64,000 bases of DNA from Blastomussa wellsi (taxonomy: Eukaryota; Cnidaria; Anthozoa; Scleractinia; Plerogyridae): the NCBI GenBank assembly GCA_947652115.1, contig OX393569.1, forward strand, positions 10,525,144 to 10,589,143, read 5' to 3'. The translations under genes and the position numbers were made by a program. The notes beneath the pieces were generated by a model that worked only from the letters and a program-made list of their open reading frames with translations, was not told the origin of the DNA and made no database searches. Every line of letters starts with the position of its first letter. Within the stretch, counting starts at the first letter, position 1. Positions 45,604 to 57,791 of this stretch are shown piece after piece.

Positions 45604-45859
45604 CTTCAGAAGAGAAAACAAAATTCTCCCATTAATAGGGTTAAAAAACCAAATCATACCTTATTTTTGAAATGGGTGGTTCAGCGAGCAACTGGAGAGA
45701 TGCAAAACAATACGAACAGATGCTATATTTAAACCTGATACATGTATATGTTGCTTGTGGCTTTGCAAGAAAAACAGGAAATATCTGCAACTGTGAACAA
45801 ATTATGTATCTACATGTGGCAATTGTATCATGATCAATGTTTCTGACACAACAGCTGCC

Positions 45860-46029
45860 CAGGGGTTTCAAAACAAGGCGGCGGGTGCCAGAGTTCCACC
45901 GGCTACTTGACTATTATGCCACTGGCTACTGTGGTCATAGCAATCAGCTTGTGACCAAAAAGCTCACATATAACAGCCGCCTACTCTACCAGTCGATGAC
46001 ACCTACTTCAAAACATTTTGAAATCCCTG
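45860..46029. mobile_element. 170 bp MITE, 6 bp duplication GCTGCC (copy 2)
   Basis: Inverted ends CAGGGGTTTC / GAAATCCCTG with flanking GCTGCC at 45854-45859 and 46030-46035. Same length and close sequence to the copy at 16265-16434. Confidence 0.87.
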
Positions 46030-46254
46030 GCTGCCCCTGATGTTAATCTTTTTTTAGTGCATTCATTGCTACATTATAATTCTTTAGCATGATTATTTTG
46101 CCTCTTCTGTTTCCTAAGTCGATTGAAAATCAGTTTTCTGTTTGGGACGTTTTGTGATAATCCAAATTAAGATGAAAAAAGCATTTGCTGGTGATTTGTG
46201 TTTTCCAAATAATTCCTTTGTTAATTAAACAATAAATTATTAAATGATAAGTTT

Positions 46255-46345
46255 CGAGAGAAGAAAAATTCTGAGTTCACATATGGGATTTGAAACCACA
46301 ACCTTCTGTACACTAGTTAGGTGCTCTTAATTTCCACTGAGCATA
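46255..46345 (-). repeat. tRNA-like SINE head, degraded
   Basis: The minus strand reads TAGCTTATGCTCAGTGG, then GGTTTCAAATCCC, a D-arm and T-arm in the right spacing. Similar to the one at 54960-55045. Too degraded for a functional tRNA. Confidence 0.4.
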
Positions 46346-46349
46346 AGCT

Positions 46350-49085
46350 ACTGAGAACTCTAGTTTTGAGCAATGGTCAGTTATGGGCTATGTCCTGTTT
46401 TGTACTGACAATTGAAAATACTGTGTTTCTTGAAGTTGGCACTGGTGCTATTTAAGGATGTTTGCGCAAAAATTTTTAAACATTGTTATTTTCCTGAGAC
46501 TTACAGCACTGTAAGATAATGAGTTACTAATGTCAGAAATGTGAAAAAATTGGTGGTCACCAACTTCTTTTTGGAGATAACACGCCCTGAAGAACACCCT
46601 ACAGTAAATATGAAAAAATCTGGCTTTGTTAGCAAACATGACTACAGTGTCTGTAGGCCCAAAAATAATTGGCGGTGTTCCTTAAAGAAACATTGTGCAT
46701 CTAACAACTATAGATGGCAGAATTCAATGTCACTTGGGCATAAAACCTGAAAATTTTTTAACTTTCCACATTGACAATCTGTTGAGGATATATACAGGTC
46801 ACCAACCATTTAAGAGAGTAAACTACAAGAAAATTTAACGCAGCGGCTTCTGGTCCTTTGTTTTCCTCACTGCACGCTCTTGATGCATGAAGTGGCGTGC
46901 ACAGTAACGATGCGCATCAACAATTAGCATGAATGTCCTTAAAAGAAATTTCCAGGATAAACTGCTGCTAAATCTTAACTGAAGAATAAACCACCGCTAA
47001 TGCTGTTCTGCGTAGCCATGCACTGGCTATGACTTCAAAGCAAAGTCCCTTGAGTGGACCAATTGCGAGTGAATAAGCAAAACAGAGCATAATTATAGAA
47101 AAAATTGTGATCACATAAATTAGCTTAATTACAAGAATGCGGCCACAACATCAACCTTTTGCAATCCTTTGCCGTAAATGAGTGATCTCAGTGAGGATGT
47201 ACCTTAATTAAAGTGTATATGACATATATTTTTGGGGTTTCTTGAAGGAATCTTCATGGGATCCTGATACAAAAATCGAAAAGAATTTTAGATATGTTTT
47301 TATTCAAAACATTTTAGCCTACCAAAAGCATCAATGCGCATGAGCACTAATGTGCATGAGCAGACCATTATTAGAAGGCAGTTATTTGTAGGTCATGTGG
47401 TAGGGTCTGGGCCAATGAAAAGGATGGAAAAAACAAATAGAATGGTAATTGAAGTTTCATGCGTGAATGAAACCGCAAACACAAAATGACAGATACTAAT
47501 TAGGAGGTGGCAGACGACACAACACAAAAATATATAGAACACCTGATTACAGGTTATGTTAATCAGCAAGCATCAATCTCTTAAAGGGTGTCAGGGTTTT
47601 CCTGTATTCTGATTCATTATGTTTTTATAAACCTGTAAAGTTGCAGTATTGTTTATTTTCCCACTCTTGTTGCATTCACAGCTGCCAAAAGAGAAATATC
47701 CAAAAATTTAAAAATTCCTGACATGGTTTTGTTCCTCAATGCTTGATGAATACTCTGGCCAAATTTCGTTAAAATTCATCAATTCTACATACCTTATTAC
47801 AGCGAGGACACTCGAACCGTGAACACTTGACATTTATTTTTACATTTTTTTTTTTACCATTATCCAATATTGGCCATTCATATAAACAGAAGAATTAGCT
47901 TTCCTAGATGCTGAAAACACTAATCCTTTGGTCTATGTCAAGAGTTCTCATTGGATAATCATAACAAAAACTGTAAAATAATGTCAAGTGTTCACGGTTT
48001 AAGTGTCTGCACTGTAATTCCTTTAAAGAGAAGGCATTCTCACCAAAAACTAAAGCAAGTTTCTGCCATTTGAAGATTTGTAAATACGTCTCGCCTTCAC
48101 TGAGATATCCATCAACAGAATGTGTCCCACCAGCCAATCAGATGATGGAACCCATGGCATTTTTTTGCGGGAATTCTAGGACAACATCATTGGCAATAGT
48201 CATGCTCGTGTCATTCACTTGTCTTTAACGCATTGATACCATATTCAAATACATGATTACTAGTGATGTCTTCAAATTGATTTGCGATAACTGACTTTGC
48301 AAAATAGAGCAGTGAGCAAATGACAGTAATCACGTCCTCATAATGAGAGCTCCCAGCTAAAGCCGGTCGCCAGGGAGCTGACATGCTATCAGGATTATGA
48401 CACCTAAATGTTTTATTAACCTTTATTAAAAAATCCTTTTTTCTAGGAAACATGTGCAGGTTTCAAGATTTTAATTGCATTTTTTGGGAAATATTAGATT
48501 TTATAGTGTTAAAATTTTTTTTGCCAAAAGTAGCCCTCTGAAGGTACTGTGTAACCTTAACTTGACTTTTACTTCATAGGCACTTTACTTAAAGTAGTGT
48601 GCAGTAATTTGTATATAGTGTGCCAGTGTTGTAATAATGATCTAAAGTATTGCAATTAAAAAAGTATCATCCAATAAGAATTGAGCAACAGCTTGAAGGT
48701 TGCTCCTGGCACCGGGTAACCCAGCTGTAGATGTCAGAAACTTCAAAAGCTGAATTATTTCTCAAAAAGTTTTACTCAACAATTTAGTACTTGGATTAAG
48801 GACATATTTTCAATTTCCTGACACAAGAAGAAACTACGTCCACCCTTTCACTTTCTCTGGTGTTTGACTTGTAATCCAGGCAATTCAAATTTCCAAGAAA
48901 AATTTGGTTGACGCTAAATCAGTCAAAAATATGCGTTCCCACCCACAAAGTCACTTAATTCACCATTTTGAGCCACATAGACAACAAAATAAACAAAGGG
49001 AATTAATATGATAGATTTCTGTTAACTTTGAGTATAAATGTAGACATAGCTTGCAATATTTTTACATTAACAAGACCTTTTTGAT
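46350..49085. other. SWAP-70 intron 2 sequence without recognised genes
   Basis: Besides the hairpin at 47813-48005 no element or gene was recognised. Small ORFs lack family motifs. Confidence 0.4.
47813..48005. repeat. About 190 bp inverted-repeat element
   Basis: Ends CGAACCGTGAACACTTGACAT and inverted ATGTCAAGTGTTCACGGTT, with short AT-rich interior. Confidence 0.65.
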
Positions 49086-49094
49086 ATTCCCATG

Positions 49095-49740
49095 CAGGGT
49101 TTGAGCCAGGCCATGCCATTGCGCTAATCCCGCAATGAAATTTAAAATGTCCCATCAAAAAATGATTAAGGGGTCAATTTGCCCCCTTCAGCATTAATTT
49201 TAGAAAAAGACCTCAAAAATTACAGATTTCCAGAACAGCGTACAAAGCAGAGCACAAATTATGAATTACAAAGGATGCAAAATGTTTGAAATTGCGGCCC
49301 TCTCATACAGGTTTTACAAAATGATACAGAAGTTAGTTCAACCGATGGAGAACAAATCAATGGAAAGGAAGTGATTGATGAAAGCAGTGAAACAAAAACT
49401 ACAAATGAGTGGTCATTCCATGCATGTTGGTTGTACGACCATACATGGTTGCGCTTTGAAAATGGAGCAATGTTTTGCCATTTTTGTTGCAAATCGAAGA
49501 AGACAAATCCATTTGAACAAATTTCCGAACCTCAACTCTTCAGAGGCATAAAGATTACAAGGATCACAAAGATGCTCTTCCACCTTACAATGTACAGTGC
49601 AATTAAATTGCTATTTCATTAAATGTATAAATTGTAGTTCACTTTGAATTTTTTTTCTCTATGCTTTAGCAACCCTCTGAAATGAAAAATGCCCCACCAA
49701 AATTATCTTAAGGGACAAATTGACCAACGCTCAAACCCTG
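49095..49740 (+). mobile_element. 646 bp transposon with TTF-like zinc finger remnant, CCCATG duplication
   Basis: Ends CAGGGTTTGAGC and inverse, with CCCATG at 49089-49094 and 49741-49746. The plus strand at 49371-49540 reads WSFHACWLYDHTWLRFENGA and FCHFCCKSKK, similar to the TTF-type zinc finger found before hAT-like transposase domains. No transposase core remains. Confidence 0.7.
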
Positions 49741-50102
49741 CCCATGCATTTCTTCTTACATTTTGAACACACAAACAGACACACTGCTTGTCTGGGCTCC
49801 CTGTAGTTTCTGGTTCTTCCCAAGTCCAAGAAAAAAACGCAAGAACCGTGCTTCCCCGCCCCACACTTGTCATGATCACCCACTTCACAATGTATGAAGA
49901 TGAGTCATGAGTATAGGGGGTCAAGCCAGTCTGTACGGGGGACAAGTCAGCTGTAGTCTTTTGTGTGAGTCTACCTAGGTACTGATTGTACATAATAATT
50001 CTTTGAAATGAAACCTGCAATTAAGACCTATAAATCTCCAGTAAATTAAGGTAATTATATATTAAGAAAACCAAGAAAACTAAGAAATTTGGCAAATCTT
50101 AC

Positions 50103-50427
50103 CATTTCTCATTTCCTGCAATATACTTTTCTTCTAAACACTCTAGGTACTGCCAGAAGGTTAGGGAGTGCTCTCCTTCACAAAATTCTTGCAGAGGTTT
50201 TGGATCCCAAACCTTTCCCATTGCATGTACAAACTTCTCCAAAATTATGGCAATTTCATCTTTCTCGACTGTAGCCATTTCTTCAGTATCCAATATATTA
50301 AAAACAAGAAACTGCTTAAATGCAGCATCTTCACTTAATTCATGATCAGTAGATTTGAGAAACTTCTGCTGTACAATTGTCCAACACAGCTGGTGGACTT
50401 TGTAGTAATCTATTGTTTCTTCTTGGG
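50103..50427 (-). CDS. SWAP70: SWAP-70/DEF6-like exon 2
   Basis: 325 bases, acceptor TTAATAG and donor AAATG|GTAAGA. Reads YYKVHQLCWTIVQQKFLKS, FLVFNILD and AIILEKFVHAMGKVWDPKPL, aligning with the helical EF-hand-like N-terminal half of SWAP-70/DEF6 (the CWTLC and F.FN.L motifs). Takes one base from exon 1 and leaves two for exon 3. Confidence 0.88.
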
Positions 50428-50766
50428 CTATTAACAGGAGAATTAAAATAAATTAAACAGTAATATTAATAGTATCAACAGTAATATCACAGCCTGCCTT
50501 TTGCACAGTGTTGGTGATCAGGAGCGTGAAATTTTGCATGACATCAATGATGTACGATTTTTTTCCTATCAATAACTCACAATGAACTGACATACTTTGT
50601 CTATAAACAATGTGCACCTCAAAAATCTCATGTAAAAAATCTCATGTAGAATTAAAGAGTTTTTAGAGGGACAGGTTCATGGTTCTGTGCATGTGTATGC
50701 TTATTAGCACAGACAACAATCAAATAATATCCAATGATACATCTCATTTCATCTTGCGTACAAGTA

Positions 50767-51045
50767 TAGAGTGGTAAATTAAAGTGATGACGCCACAAAA
50801 ACTAAATTTATGAAATTATGGGATTTACCGAGATATTCTGAAAGTACATGATGAAGAATGCCTACTTGCCAAAAATCAGCATCTTATTTCAATTTGGGGG
50901 TGAGATATTGTCCCTTTCATGCTTCAGTGACTCCAGATACAAATCCTTGTAATTTTGTCTCTGTTTTAAACCATTTAGCAATTGGGCATTCTTCAACATA
51001 ATTTCAAAAATTTAAATAATTATGACGTCACACTTCACCACTCTA
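50767..51045. repeat. 279 bp MITE with TA duplication
   Basis: Ends TAGAGTGGT and inverse ACCACTCTA, with TA on both sides (50765-50766, 51046-51047), and inner ATGACG-type arms. Located in SWAP-70 intron 1. Confidence 0.75.
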
Positions 51046-51049
51046 TATT

Positions 51050-52555
51050 ATTACTGTATTTGTGACATCATCAGTATATAATTCATCTCTCCCAAAGTGA
51101 TCATCACCATTTGAAGGGTTTGCTAAGGCTTGTTTCTGATCAACTGTAGGTTCCAATTAAAGTTTCAGCTTTTGAGAATAACAAACTGGCTTACATTCAC
51201 TGTGTTTCAACAGAGAATTTTAACATAATTTTGACAGGTGTTTCATTGATTTGTCAAGAAGTACATGTCATTTACTTTGAAACAATTAAGTAACAAGCTC
51301 TTGCTCCCATCACTGCGGAAAATCTGGCCATAGGTGAGATATTTTCCAAAGTAAGAAGTCCCATGCTGATCCAAATCAGTTCTTCTTGTGATATCACGGA
51401 AAGTTGTTAGTCTGTTGTGCTTTTTAAGCGAAACCACCTTTGGTGCATTTTGTTTTGTAATTAACATGCAGCAAAAATATAAAACGTCAAGATTAAATAC
51501 TTTGTGTGCCCGCTGCACAAGTGTGATATTCTGAAATATTATTGACAGAAATACTACCCTTCCTTTCCACAGTGTTTTGATGAAAGTAATTTTGAAGGAG
51601 ATGGACTCGTCAGAATATTGATTTGCTGGTTGAAGTGATACCTGTACCAGCCAAACGGTATGTGAAACCGAGCGTGATCGACTATTTCCCTGTCCAAGTT
51701 CGATCTTGCATTGCTTAGTGGCAATGATTTCTGATGGTTCAGCAGATGTATTTTACTGCCTCCTCATGGCTGCTTCTCAATGGGCTCAATTTGTGTTTTG
51801 CCACTTTTTAAATGCAAATTCTTTTCTTCGGTGAAACACTCCATTATCAAGGTGATTTATCACTCCTTGTAAGCATTTTGTGTAATTGAAGACTCGAGAG
51901 TATAATCAGAGGATTCCCTTTGAAAATGACCATTTAAAATGTTAATAGTGATAGCAACACTGACAGATCAAGAGTGTTGTTGAAAGCACCCGACCGATTG
52001 TGGCCATCAATCTTGACACATACTGATTCTTACAAATGGCATTAGCATACTTCTCGGGACTTTAAACAATATTTGATTAGGTCTTACTTGGAAGACATCA
52101 GCACATTATCCAAAGAAACATGGATATTTATGTCCTTGTTGTGGGTTACTGAACACTTTGTGATGCAAACACCACAATCAAAATAAAGGATATTTGGAGA
52201 ACTTTTAGGCATGGTCTTATACCATTTCAGATCAATGAAGTCACATTAAACTACAAAATCTTCAATCAATCAATTTTTCTTTCCTTAAACTGGAACAAAA
52301 GTAGAAAAAAATCCTGAGGAGAAAATGGTGAATCTGCCATAACATCAATATTGTGCAAGGTACCAAGACAATTGTATCATGGGATACTATTTGATCATCA
52401 CCTTGCTTTACAAATGAGTTTTGCGGAAAAATTGCCTTTGAAAATTTTACAGCCATCAATTTTGTGAGAACGTTGCAATAGAGGCGTTATTTCATATTTG
52501 AATTTCTTTTGTTTATTCTCACTCCAATGCTTTAAGTACCTTGTTCACTTACCAG
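51050..52555. other. SWAP-70 intron 1 sequence without recognised genes
   Basis: Nothing recognisable by eye; one 91-codon minus ORF (51243-51518) without family motifs. Confidence 0.4.
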
Positions 52556-52558
52556 TAC

Positions 52559-52855
52559 CATATTAACCCGCATATTAGTCGACTTAGTGTTGTAGTCCAC
52601 CCCCTTATTTTGGGGCCAAAAAGTAAGTTTTCTTTATTTACAGGTACGGATTTTGTTGGTAAACATATATTTTTTAAATTATTTCTTAGAATTACCGCAG
52701 GGAGTTCAAAGTAAGAATTGAAAGACGTTTTTGAGCAGATTTACGGCTTCATTTTGCAGGAAATGTTAGTTCTTCATTCTGAAATTGTACCAGGGAGTAT
52801 CTTCAAAACTCAGAGCTACATAAAGCAGATAAATTTTAAAGCATTTCAACTTGAA
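52559..52855. repeat. Partial copy of the 526 bp transposon, inverted
   Basis: Starts TACCATATTAACCCGCATATTAGTCGAC and contains GAGCAGATTTACGGCTTCATTTTGCAG and CATAAAGCAGATAAA, matching the element at 8934-9459 in reverse. The other end is lost near 52855. Confidence 0.7.
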
Positions 52856-52859
52856 CTGC

Positions 52860-54100
52860 TAATAGACCTCTTTAGCTTCGTATGTAAATTGCCCATTTCA
52901 GATCATGTGGTGCTCTCAAGAGAATTTGTCCTTTGTTTATCTGCAAATTATTCATCCATTTTCATGTGGATTTTTTTAAATCTGAAAGTAATAATTCCCA
53001 AGGGTAACATCACGTGGTCTGAAATGGGACAACAAACAAACGAAGCTAAAGAGGTCTATTTAGACACAGACCGCTAAGTGAAGGACTTCTCGTTTTGTAT
53101 CATTGTTTGTAAGATGTTTTACATAAGATTATAAAGACAATTGTTATGCTAATTGTGCAGAATTTATTTTACCGGTGCTTGGGTATTTGACCAGAATAAA
53201 CCTTGCTCGCTGTATTGTTAAACTGAAAAGAAAATAGATTTGCGGGTTCATGAACCGCAAGATTAAAGTTACAAAGTTGTTCATTTTTTCCATCATGCAA
53301 ATTAGTTCCAATTAAAGCTCAGAAAAAAGTGACAGGCATAATTAAAACTATCGCTTCTTTTCAAGTTTATTTGTGTTCCATTTGCCGTGTCATTTTCATT
53401 GTTAAGCAGTGGTATATCTGGACACACAAGCGGAAGTTTTATTACTGCACACAAGAATGAACGTGAAAGGTGACAGTATTCTCGCGATTGCTACAGAGAA
53501 AAACTATGAAAAACATTCAAATTAAAAAAAGAACAGAAAGGTTATGGAAAAGAGTACAATTATTTCACTAAAAATTGTGGCTGCACTTGTCATGAGAATT
53601 GCAATATTGTGACACAGGTATAAAATTAATTCATGGCACGATTCCACGGCTTTAAGGCTTGAAGTTTGAAAATAGTTTATTGCTTTTCATCCAGTTTGTT
53701 CGCTTCAGTTTGTATGAAAGTTTAAATCAAACAAAGTTCATTTCAAGTTCATTTCACAATAATATTGTCCAACTTTAATAGTAAATTTACGTTTCCAAAG
53801 TGAAAAAAAAACGAACAACATATGGCTCAAGCCTCGATCTCGCACAATCATGGTAATCTGATATGCATCACATTTTCAGCGAGTTTTTTGCCTTTTTTTC
53901 TTGCAACCTCCCAAATGAATGTTTCACGGTGATGTGAAGATTTTCCTGTGTGTTTAAGTGGTCCAGTCATTCAGATAGGGCCAGAAACTTATCTTTTTAC
54001 AAAATTCCAACAATTATTAAGCACCAGGGAGCTCTCACAGAAAGATTTCTCAAAAATAGGCACGACTGATGGATCACACACATCACAAGAGATGCGGTCA
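52860..54100. other. SWAP-70 intron 1 sequence without recognised genes
   Basis: No recognisable coding or repeat structure. Confidence 0.4.
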
Positions 54101-54244
54101 AAAATGGCGACAGTAAGTATCCACACGCATGTTCTATTCACTTCCATGAGGGCATTACATTATTGAACTATCAATTTAATGATTATTTAATCTGAAATGG
54201 TAAAATATCCTGACTGGGCGCTGACAAAGAACATGGGTATGCAG

Positions 54245-54430
54245 TCTGCTCTTGTGCGACAAAAAACAAGAGCAAGAAACAGAAATGTGCGAAAAATTTT
54301 CAAATAAATGCAGTATGAGAGTGAGGGAGTCAATGTTATTGAAGAGAAAAGTGAAAGAGAGAAGAAAAACATCTGCATGAATGCTGACATACGCTTACCT
54401 GTACCAATGCCCAACTCCACGCTGAGCTTT
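54245..54430 (+). pseudogene. Degraded copy of a small unidentified gene (plus strand)
   Basis: Reads RKIFK, a stop, then NVIEEKSEREKKNICMNADI and LPVP, paralleling the minus-strand ORF at 54488-54706 residue by residue. A matching ATGGCGACA lies upstream at 54104, here followed by a donor-like GTAAGT. Confidence 0.4.
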
Positions 54431-54487
54431 CTATGCATGACTTATTTAGATAGAGGGACAAGGAAACATTCAAGCAGTCACAGGAGG

Positions 54488-54706
54488 CTAGGAGGCTGGC
54501 AATTCAATCCTCTTAAGAACATTTTCTGATTCCTCTATGTCATACACAGAAAGGCCAGAGTCGGACGGTGGTACAGGTAAGCCGTATGCGGCGCATGTCA
54601 GCATTCTTTCCTTCTCTATTTCACTTTTCTCTTCGATAATTTTGACTCCTACACGCTCATACTCCGTTTTGAACAATTTTAGAACCTTTTTTGCTTCTTG
54701 TTGCAT
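54488..54706 (-). CDS. Small unidentified ORF, convergent partner of a degraded copy
   Basis: 72 residues: MQQEAKKVLKLFKTEYERVG, EEKSEIEKERMLTCAAYGLP and an acidic tail. An in-frame ATGGCGACA start 27 bases upstream is separated by a TAA stop. Protein-level resemblance to the tail-to-tail copy at 54245-54430 suggests both derive from a real gene, perhaps a retrocopied one. Function unknown; it lies within SWAP-70 intron 1 on the same strand. Confidence 0.35.
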   Translation of the reverse strand: MQQEAKKVLKLFKTEYERVGVKIIEEKSEIEKERMLTCAAYGLPVPPSDSGLSVYDIEESENVLKRIELPAS

Positions 54707-54959
54707 CTTTCCTTAACTCACTATTGTCGCCATTGTACCCTGCAATTTTCCCCTAGTAGTCTAAAGTTAAGTCCCTTGCTAAAACAACATTGCTGTCAAA
54801 CGTCAACTCGGACTCCTTAGTTTTGTCGATGAATGAATGAATGAATTGATAGAATTGTTACTTTGCAATATTCAGGATGTGTGGTCCACTGGTAATAAAA
54901 TGGTGACAAGTGAAATTAAATCAACATTGAAATGGCATCAACAGAAACTCGGAAAAAAT

Positions 54960-55050
54960 CCGAGTCCCAGATGGGATTTGAACCCACGACCCTCCGTGAT
55001 CTAGTTGGATGCTCAAACCACTGATTTACAAGTGAAATTGGGAAATAATT
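54960..55050 (-). repeat. tRNA-like SINE head
   Basis: The minus strand reads AAATCAGTGGTTTGAGCATC, then GTGGGTTCAAATCCCATCTGG, giving a T-arm and a poor D-arm. Next to it (55095-55150) is a segment shared with 18870-18935 (TTTTACGTCACTGGTGAGT). Confidence 0.45.
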
Positions 55051-56086
55051 TCACAAGCATTTTGTCAAAATTCTTATTGGTTGGCTTGTTCGTTCTTTGT
55101 TTTACGTCACTGGTGAGTTTCACAGGTTTTTTACGCTGAAGATGAGCCAAATAATTTATTGTGCTGCCTGTGGTACAAATACAGTATGTTGCCCTATTTC
55201 CGGACACTTTTTGCATAAACCGTAATATTGTACCTCAAAACAACGCAAACAAGCTGAAATTCAGCCACAAGTTAGCTTCCATTTCTGGTAAGTAGGTCAT
55301 AAAGTTTCATCATCTGAAGCTCTTTCGATTCTTTGTAATTTTGGAAAGAGTTTGTCGAGTTGGTTGCCCTATTTCTGGACGATCGTTACAAGATAAATAC
55401 TCCGCTTTTCTTGGGAACATTGTTCTCCTTCGTGGCAAAATATATCTTATAAAAGTTGACTAAAGAAACATTCACATATAAAAGATCACTTTTTGTCCGA
55501 AACTGAAAGCTTTTTCTTTCGATTATTTAGCAAAGAAGTCATCAATGTTTTGAAACCACTCAAGCCGACATATTTGATTTGTATCAGGGCAAGACGAGGA
55601 AGACTGGCAACTGATTTATTAGATACTGGACTGGACTTGGAAAACAACATGCAGGTATTTTTTTTTTCCAAATAATTATTTCAGGTGAGTTGAAATTTTC
55701 GAAAGGGAGTGATAAAAACGCTTGTCTTTCAAGAAGTCTTTGATAAGATTGCATTTAAAACAGAAACCAAAAATGCAAATAAACTCTTTTGCGGTCAAGT
55801 TCAAAGATACGAAACTGAACACAAAAAATACTTATATGCTGACAAACCTAGTCCTTTAAGCTTTACCTATGTCGAAAAAAAGTTTAATCTGTATCGCATT
55901 TTGCGAGAACAGACCGCTTAACTGTAAATAGGTAATTCGAAGCGCGCTAAAAATCGCATTTAAGGTGGCTTACTACAGTTTTTTCGAGACTTGAGAGCGC
56001 GCGCTACGGCTGTCTACCTGACGTCGATATTGCTCGCATTGCTCGCGTTAGCAGGAAACAAAACAAGTTTCCGCAATTTTATCGCT

Positions 56087-56110
56087 TTAACCCTTTACTC
56101 CCCAAGAGTG

Positions 56111-56157
<47 letters not shown>

Positions 56158-56187
56158 AGGGAGACCCCTTGGGACTTAAAGGGTTAA
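56087..56187. repeat. 101 bp TTAA MITE, copy A
   Basis: From TTAACCCTTTACTCCCC to CTTAAAGGGTTAA. Identical to copy B except for one or two bases. Confidence 0.85.
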
Positions 56188-56200
56188 AAAACTATCTCCC

Positions 56201-56224
56201 TTAACCCTTTACTCCCCAAGAGTG

Positions 56225-56269
<45 letters not shown>

Positions 56270-56301
56270 GAAGGGAGACCCCTTGGGACTTAAAGGGTTA
56301 A
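56201..56301. repeat. 101 bp TTAA MITE, copy B
   Basis: Direct repeat of copy A after a 13-base spacer; the only clear difference is TCGTCGAAGG for TCGTCAAAGG. Confidence 0.85.
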
Positions 56302-57520
56302 ACCAACTTGGTATACAAGAAAAAGTTTTAATATACTTTCAAACACGTGCTTAAACCTCGGACAGGTAAAACATGATAAGAAAGTTAGATAAGCAACCAA
56401 CAGAAAAGTTCTAATTTTGTCTGTCTTGAACGCACGCGCCGCATGGCGTCACATGAGCGCACGCTAAAATAAAAGGGCATGTGCAATTCAATTCTCGTCC
56501 AAGGTTGTAAAAACCTGTTTTTGACTCAAAATTTCTCGAAAACCTACCGTACAACTGATGATGAAACTTTCACAATTTATTTATACGGGTGAGTCACGTC
56601 CACAGCCAAAATTGTCAAGAAATTTGTAAGACAGATTTTGAGCTATTTTTTGAAAGGGCAAAATATCACATTTTCCTATTTTGTGAAAACTCTGTCTTAC
56701 AGATTTTTATTTTATTTTCAATGCTAAGTTTTAAATTGTGAAATTTTGAGGTAGGGTCATACGGCTAGATTTTGAGTAAAACGCCGTTGCAACTGCTAGT
56801 GCCCAGTCCAGCGCTCGGTCGTTCATTTTGGCTGTTTGTTAGCATTTTTATTGTTCAAATGTTGCATTTGATGGTTGTTGGCTGTAAAAAGACATTAAAA
56901 ACAGAAAGTTAAAACATTTTTGAACATTTTATAAAAGATTTTAAAGTTGAGTTCTTTCAACCCCTCAAAACTGTAGTAAGCCACCTTAAGAAGAAACAAA
57001 TTTTACCTACCTCGACTGAAAACTTAATTAATGTTCTCGCCTAAACGGAGTGTGGCTTAGCCACGAAAGTATCAAACGAAAGCTGACTAGTCGATAAGTC
57101 TTTGGAACATATCGATCGGATTTGTTTTATTGATTCAACGAAATACGGAATCGTTAAGTCGAAGTGTCCGGAAATAGGGGTGTCCGAGAAATAGGGCAAC
57201 ATACTGTATATATTGTTTGCATTCCAACAGGCAAAACAATCAGAAGTATAGAAACTTTGAGCAGATGACTTCAGTTGGTTATTGTTCCAGTCGGGAAGCC
57301 CTGTAACTTGATTAAATTTTGTCAAGTTTGTTTGGTCACAGATATCATTGAAAATATAAAGCGCAAGGTTGACTAACTTGGTTCGAAGAGTTTTACTGAG
57401 TTTTTAAATAGCAGGACAGTACATGCACACGATCACCGTTGTAAATCAGGCCGAAAACCCAGATGGCCAGCCCTTACGGTAGTTACATGTATATGGTCAA
57501 ACGTAAATAATAAAGCTTAC

Positions 57521-57791
57521 CTTTTGAGAGAAGGTCGTCTTGTAGATATTGTATAAAATCTTGGAAAGTAATCGTGGTTAAAGGAGATTTAAAGTCGGAT
57601 AGATGTTGTGTATCGAACGACACACCGATGTCACGACAAATGCTCGCACACAAAACTTGCAGCTTCGATTTTGCGACTTTTCCTGAACTCGTTTCGTCTA
57701 GCGCATCAAATGCATGTCTGACGCTATTTATAACATCACTTTTTACTTTCACTGGGGATTGCTTTCCCCTTTCTCCGTTGTTTTCCTCCAT
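57521..57791 (-). CDS. SWAP70: SWAP-70/DEF6-like exon 1 (N-terminus)
   Basis: Starts at ATG 57791-57789 and runs 271 bases to the donor AAAAG|GTAAGC. After a short polar leader it reads VKSDVINSVRHAFDALDETSSGKVAKSKLQ in two consecutive halves of the EF-hand-like N-terminal region; the HAF.ALD...SGKV.KS.L pattern is the SWAP-70/DEF6 signature. The frame is open upstream to another ATG at 57917, which would add 42 residues; the inner ATG was chosen because family members begin close to this motif. All six exons join in phase to 1842 bases, 613 residues. SWAP-70 proteins bind PIP3, Rac and F-actin. Confidence 0.88.

Larger units (their letters stand above)
55960..56989. mobile_element. 1030 bp element with TTAA duplication (piggyBac-like, non-autonomous)
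   Basis: Inverted ends GGTGGCTTACTACAGTTTT / AAAACTGTAGTAAGCCACC, with TTAA at 55960-55963 and 56986-56989. TTAA targets are typical of piggyBac-type elements. It holds two 101 bp copies of another TTAA element. Confidence 0.8.
55182..57206. mobile_element. 2025 bp DNA transposon, TA duplication, host of nested elements
   Basis: Ends CAGTATGTTGCCCTATTTC and inverse, flanked by TA (55180-55181 and 57207-57208). Subterminal CCGGACAC / GTGTCCGG arms. No recognisable transposase; a 70-codon ORF at 55709-55921 is unassigned. Contains the TTAA-flanked element at 55960-56989. Confidence 0.83.
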
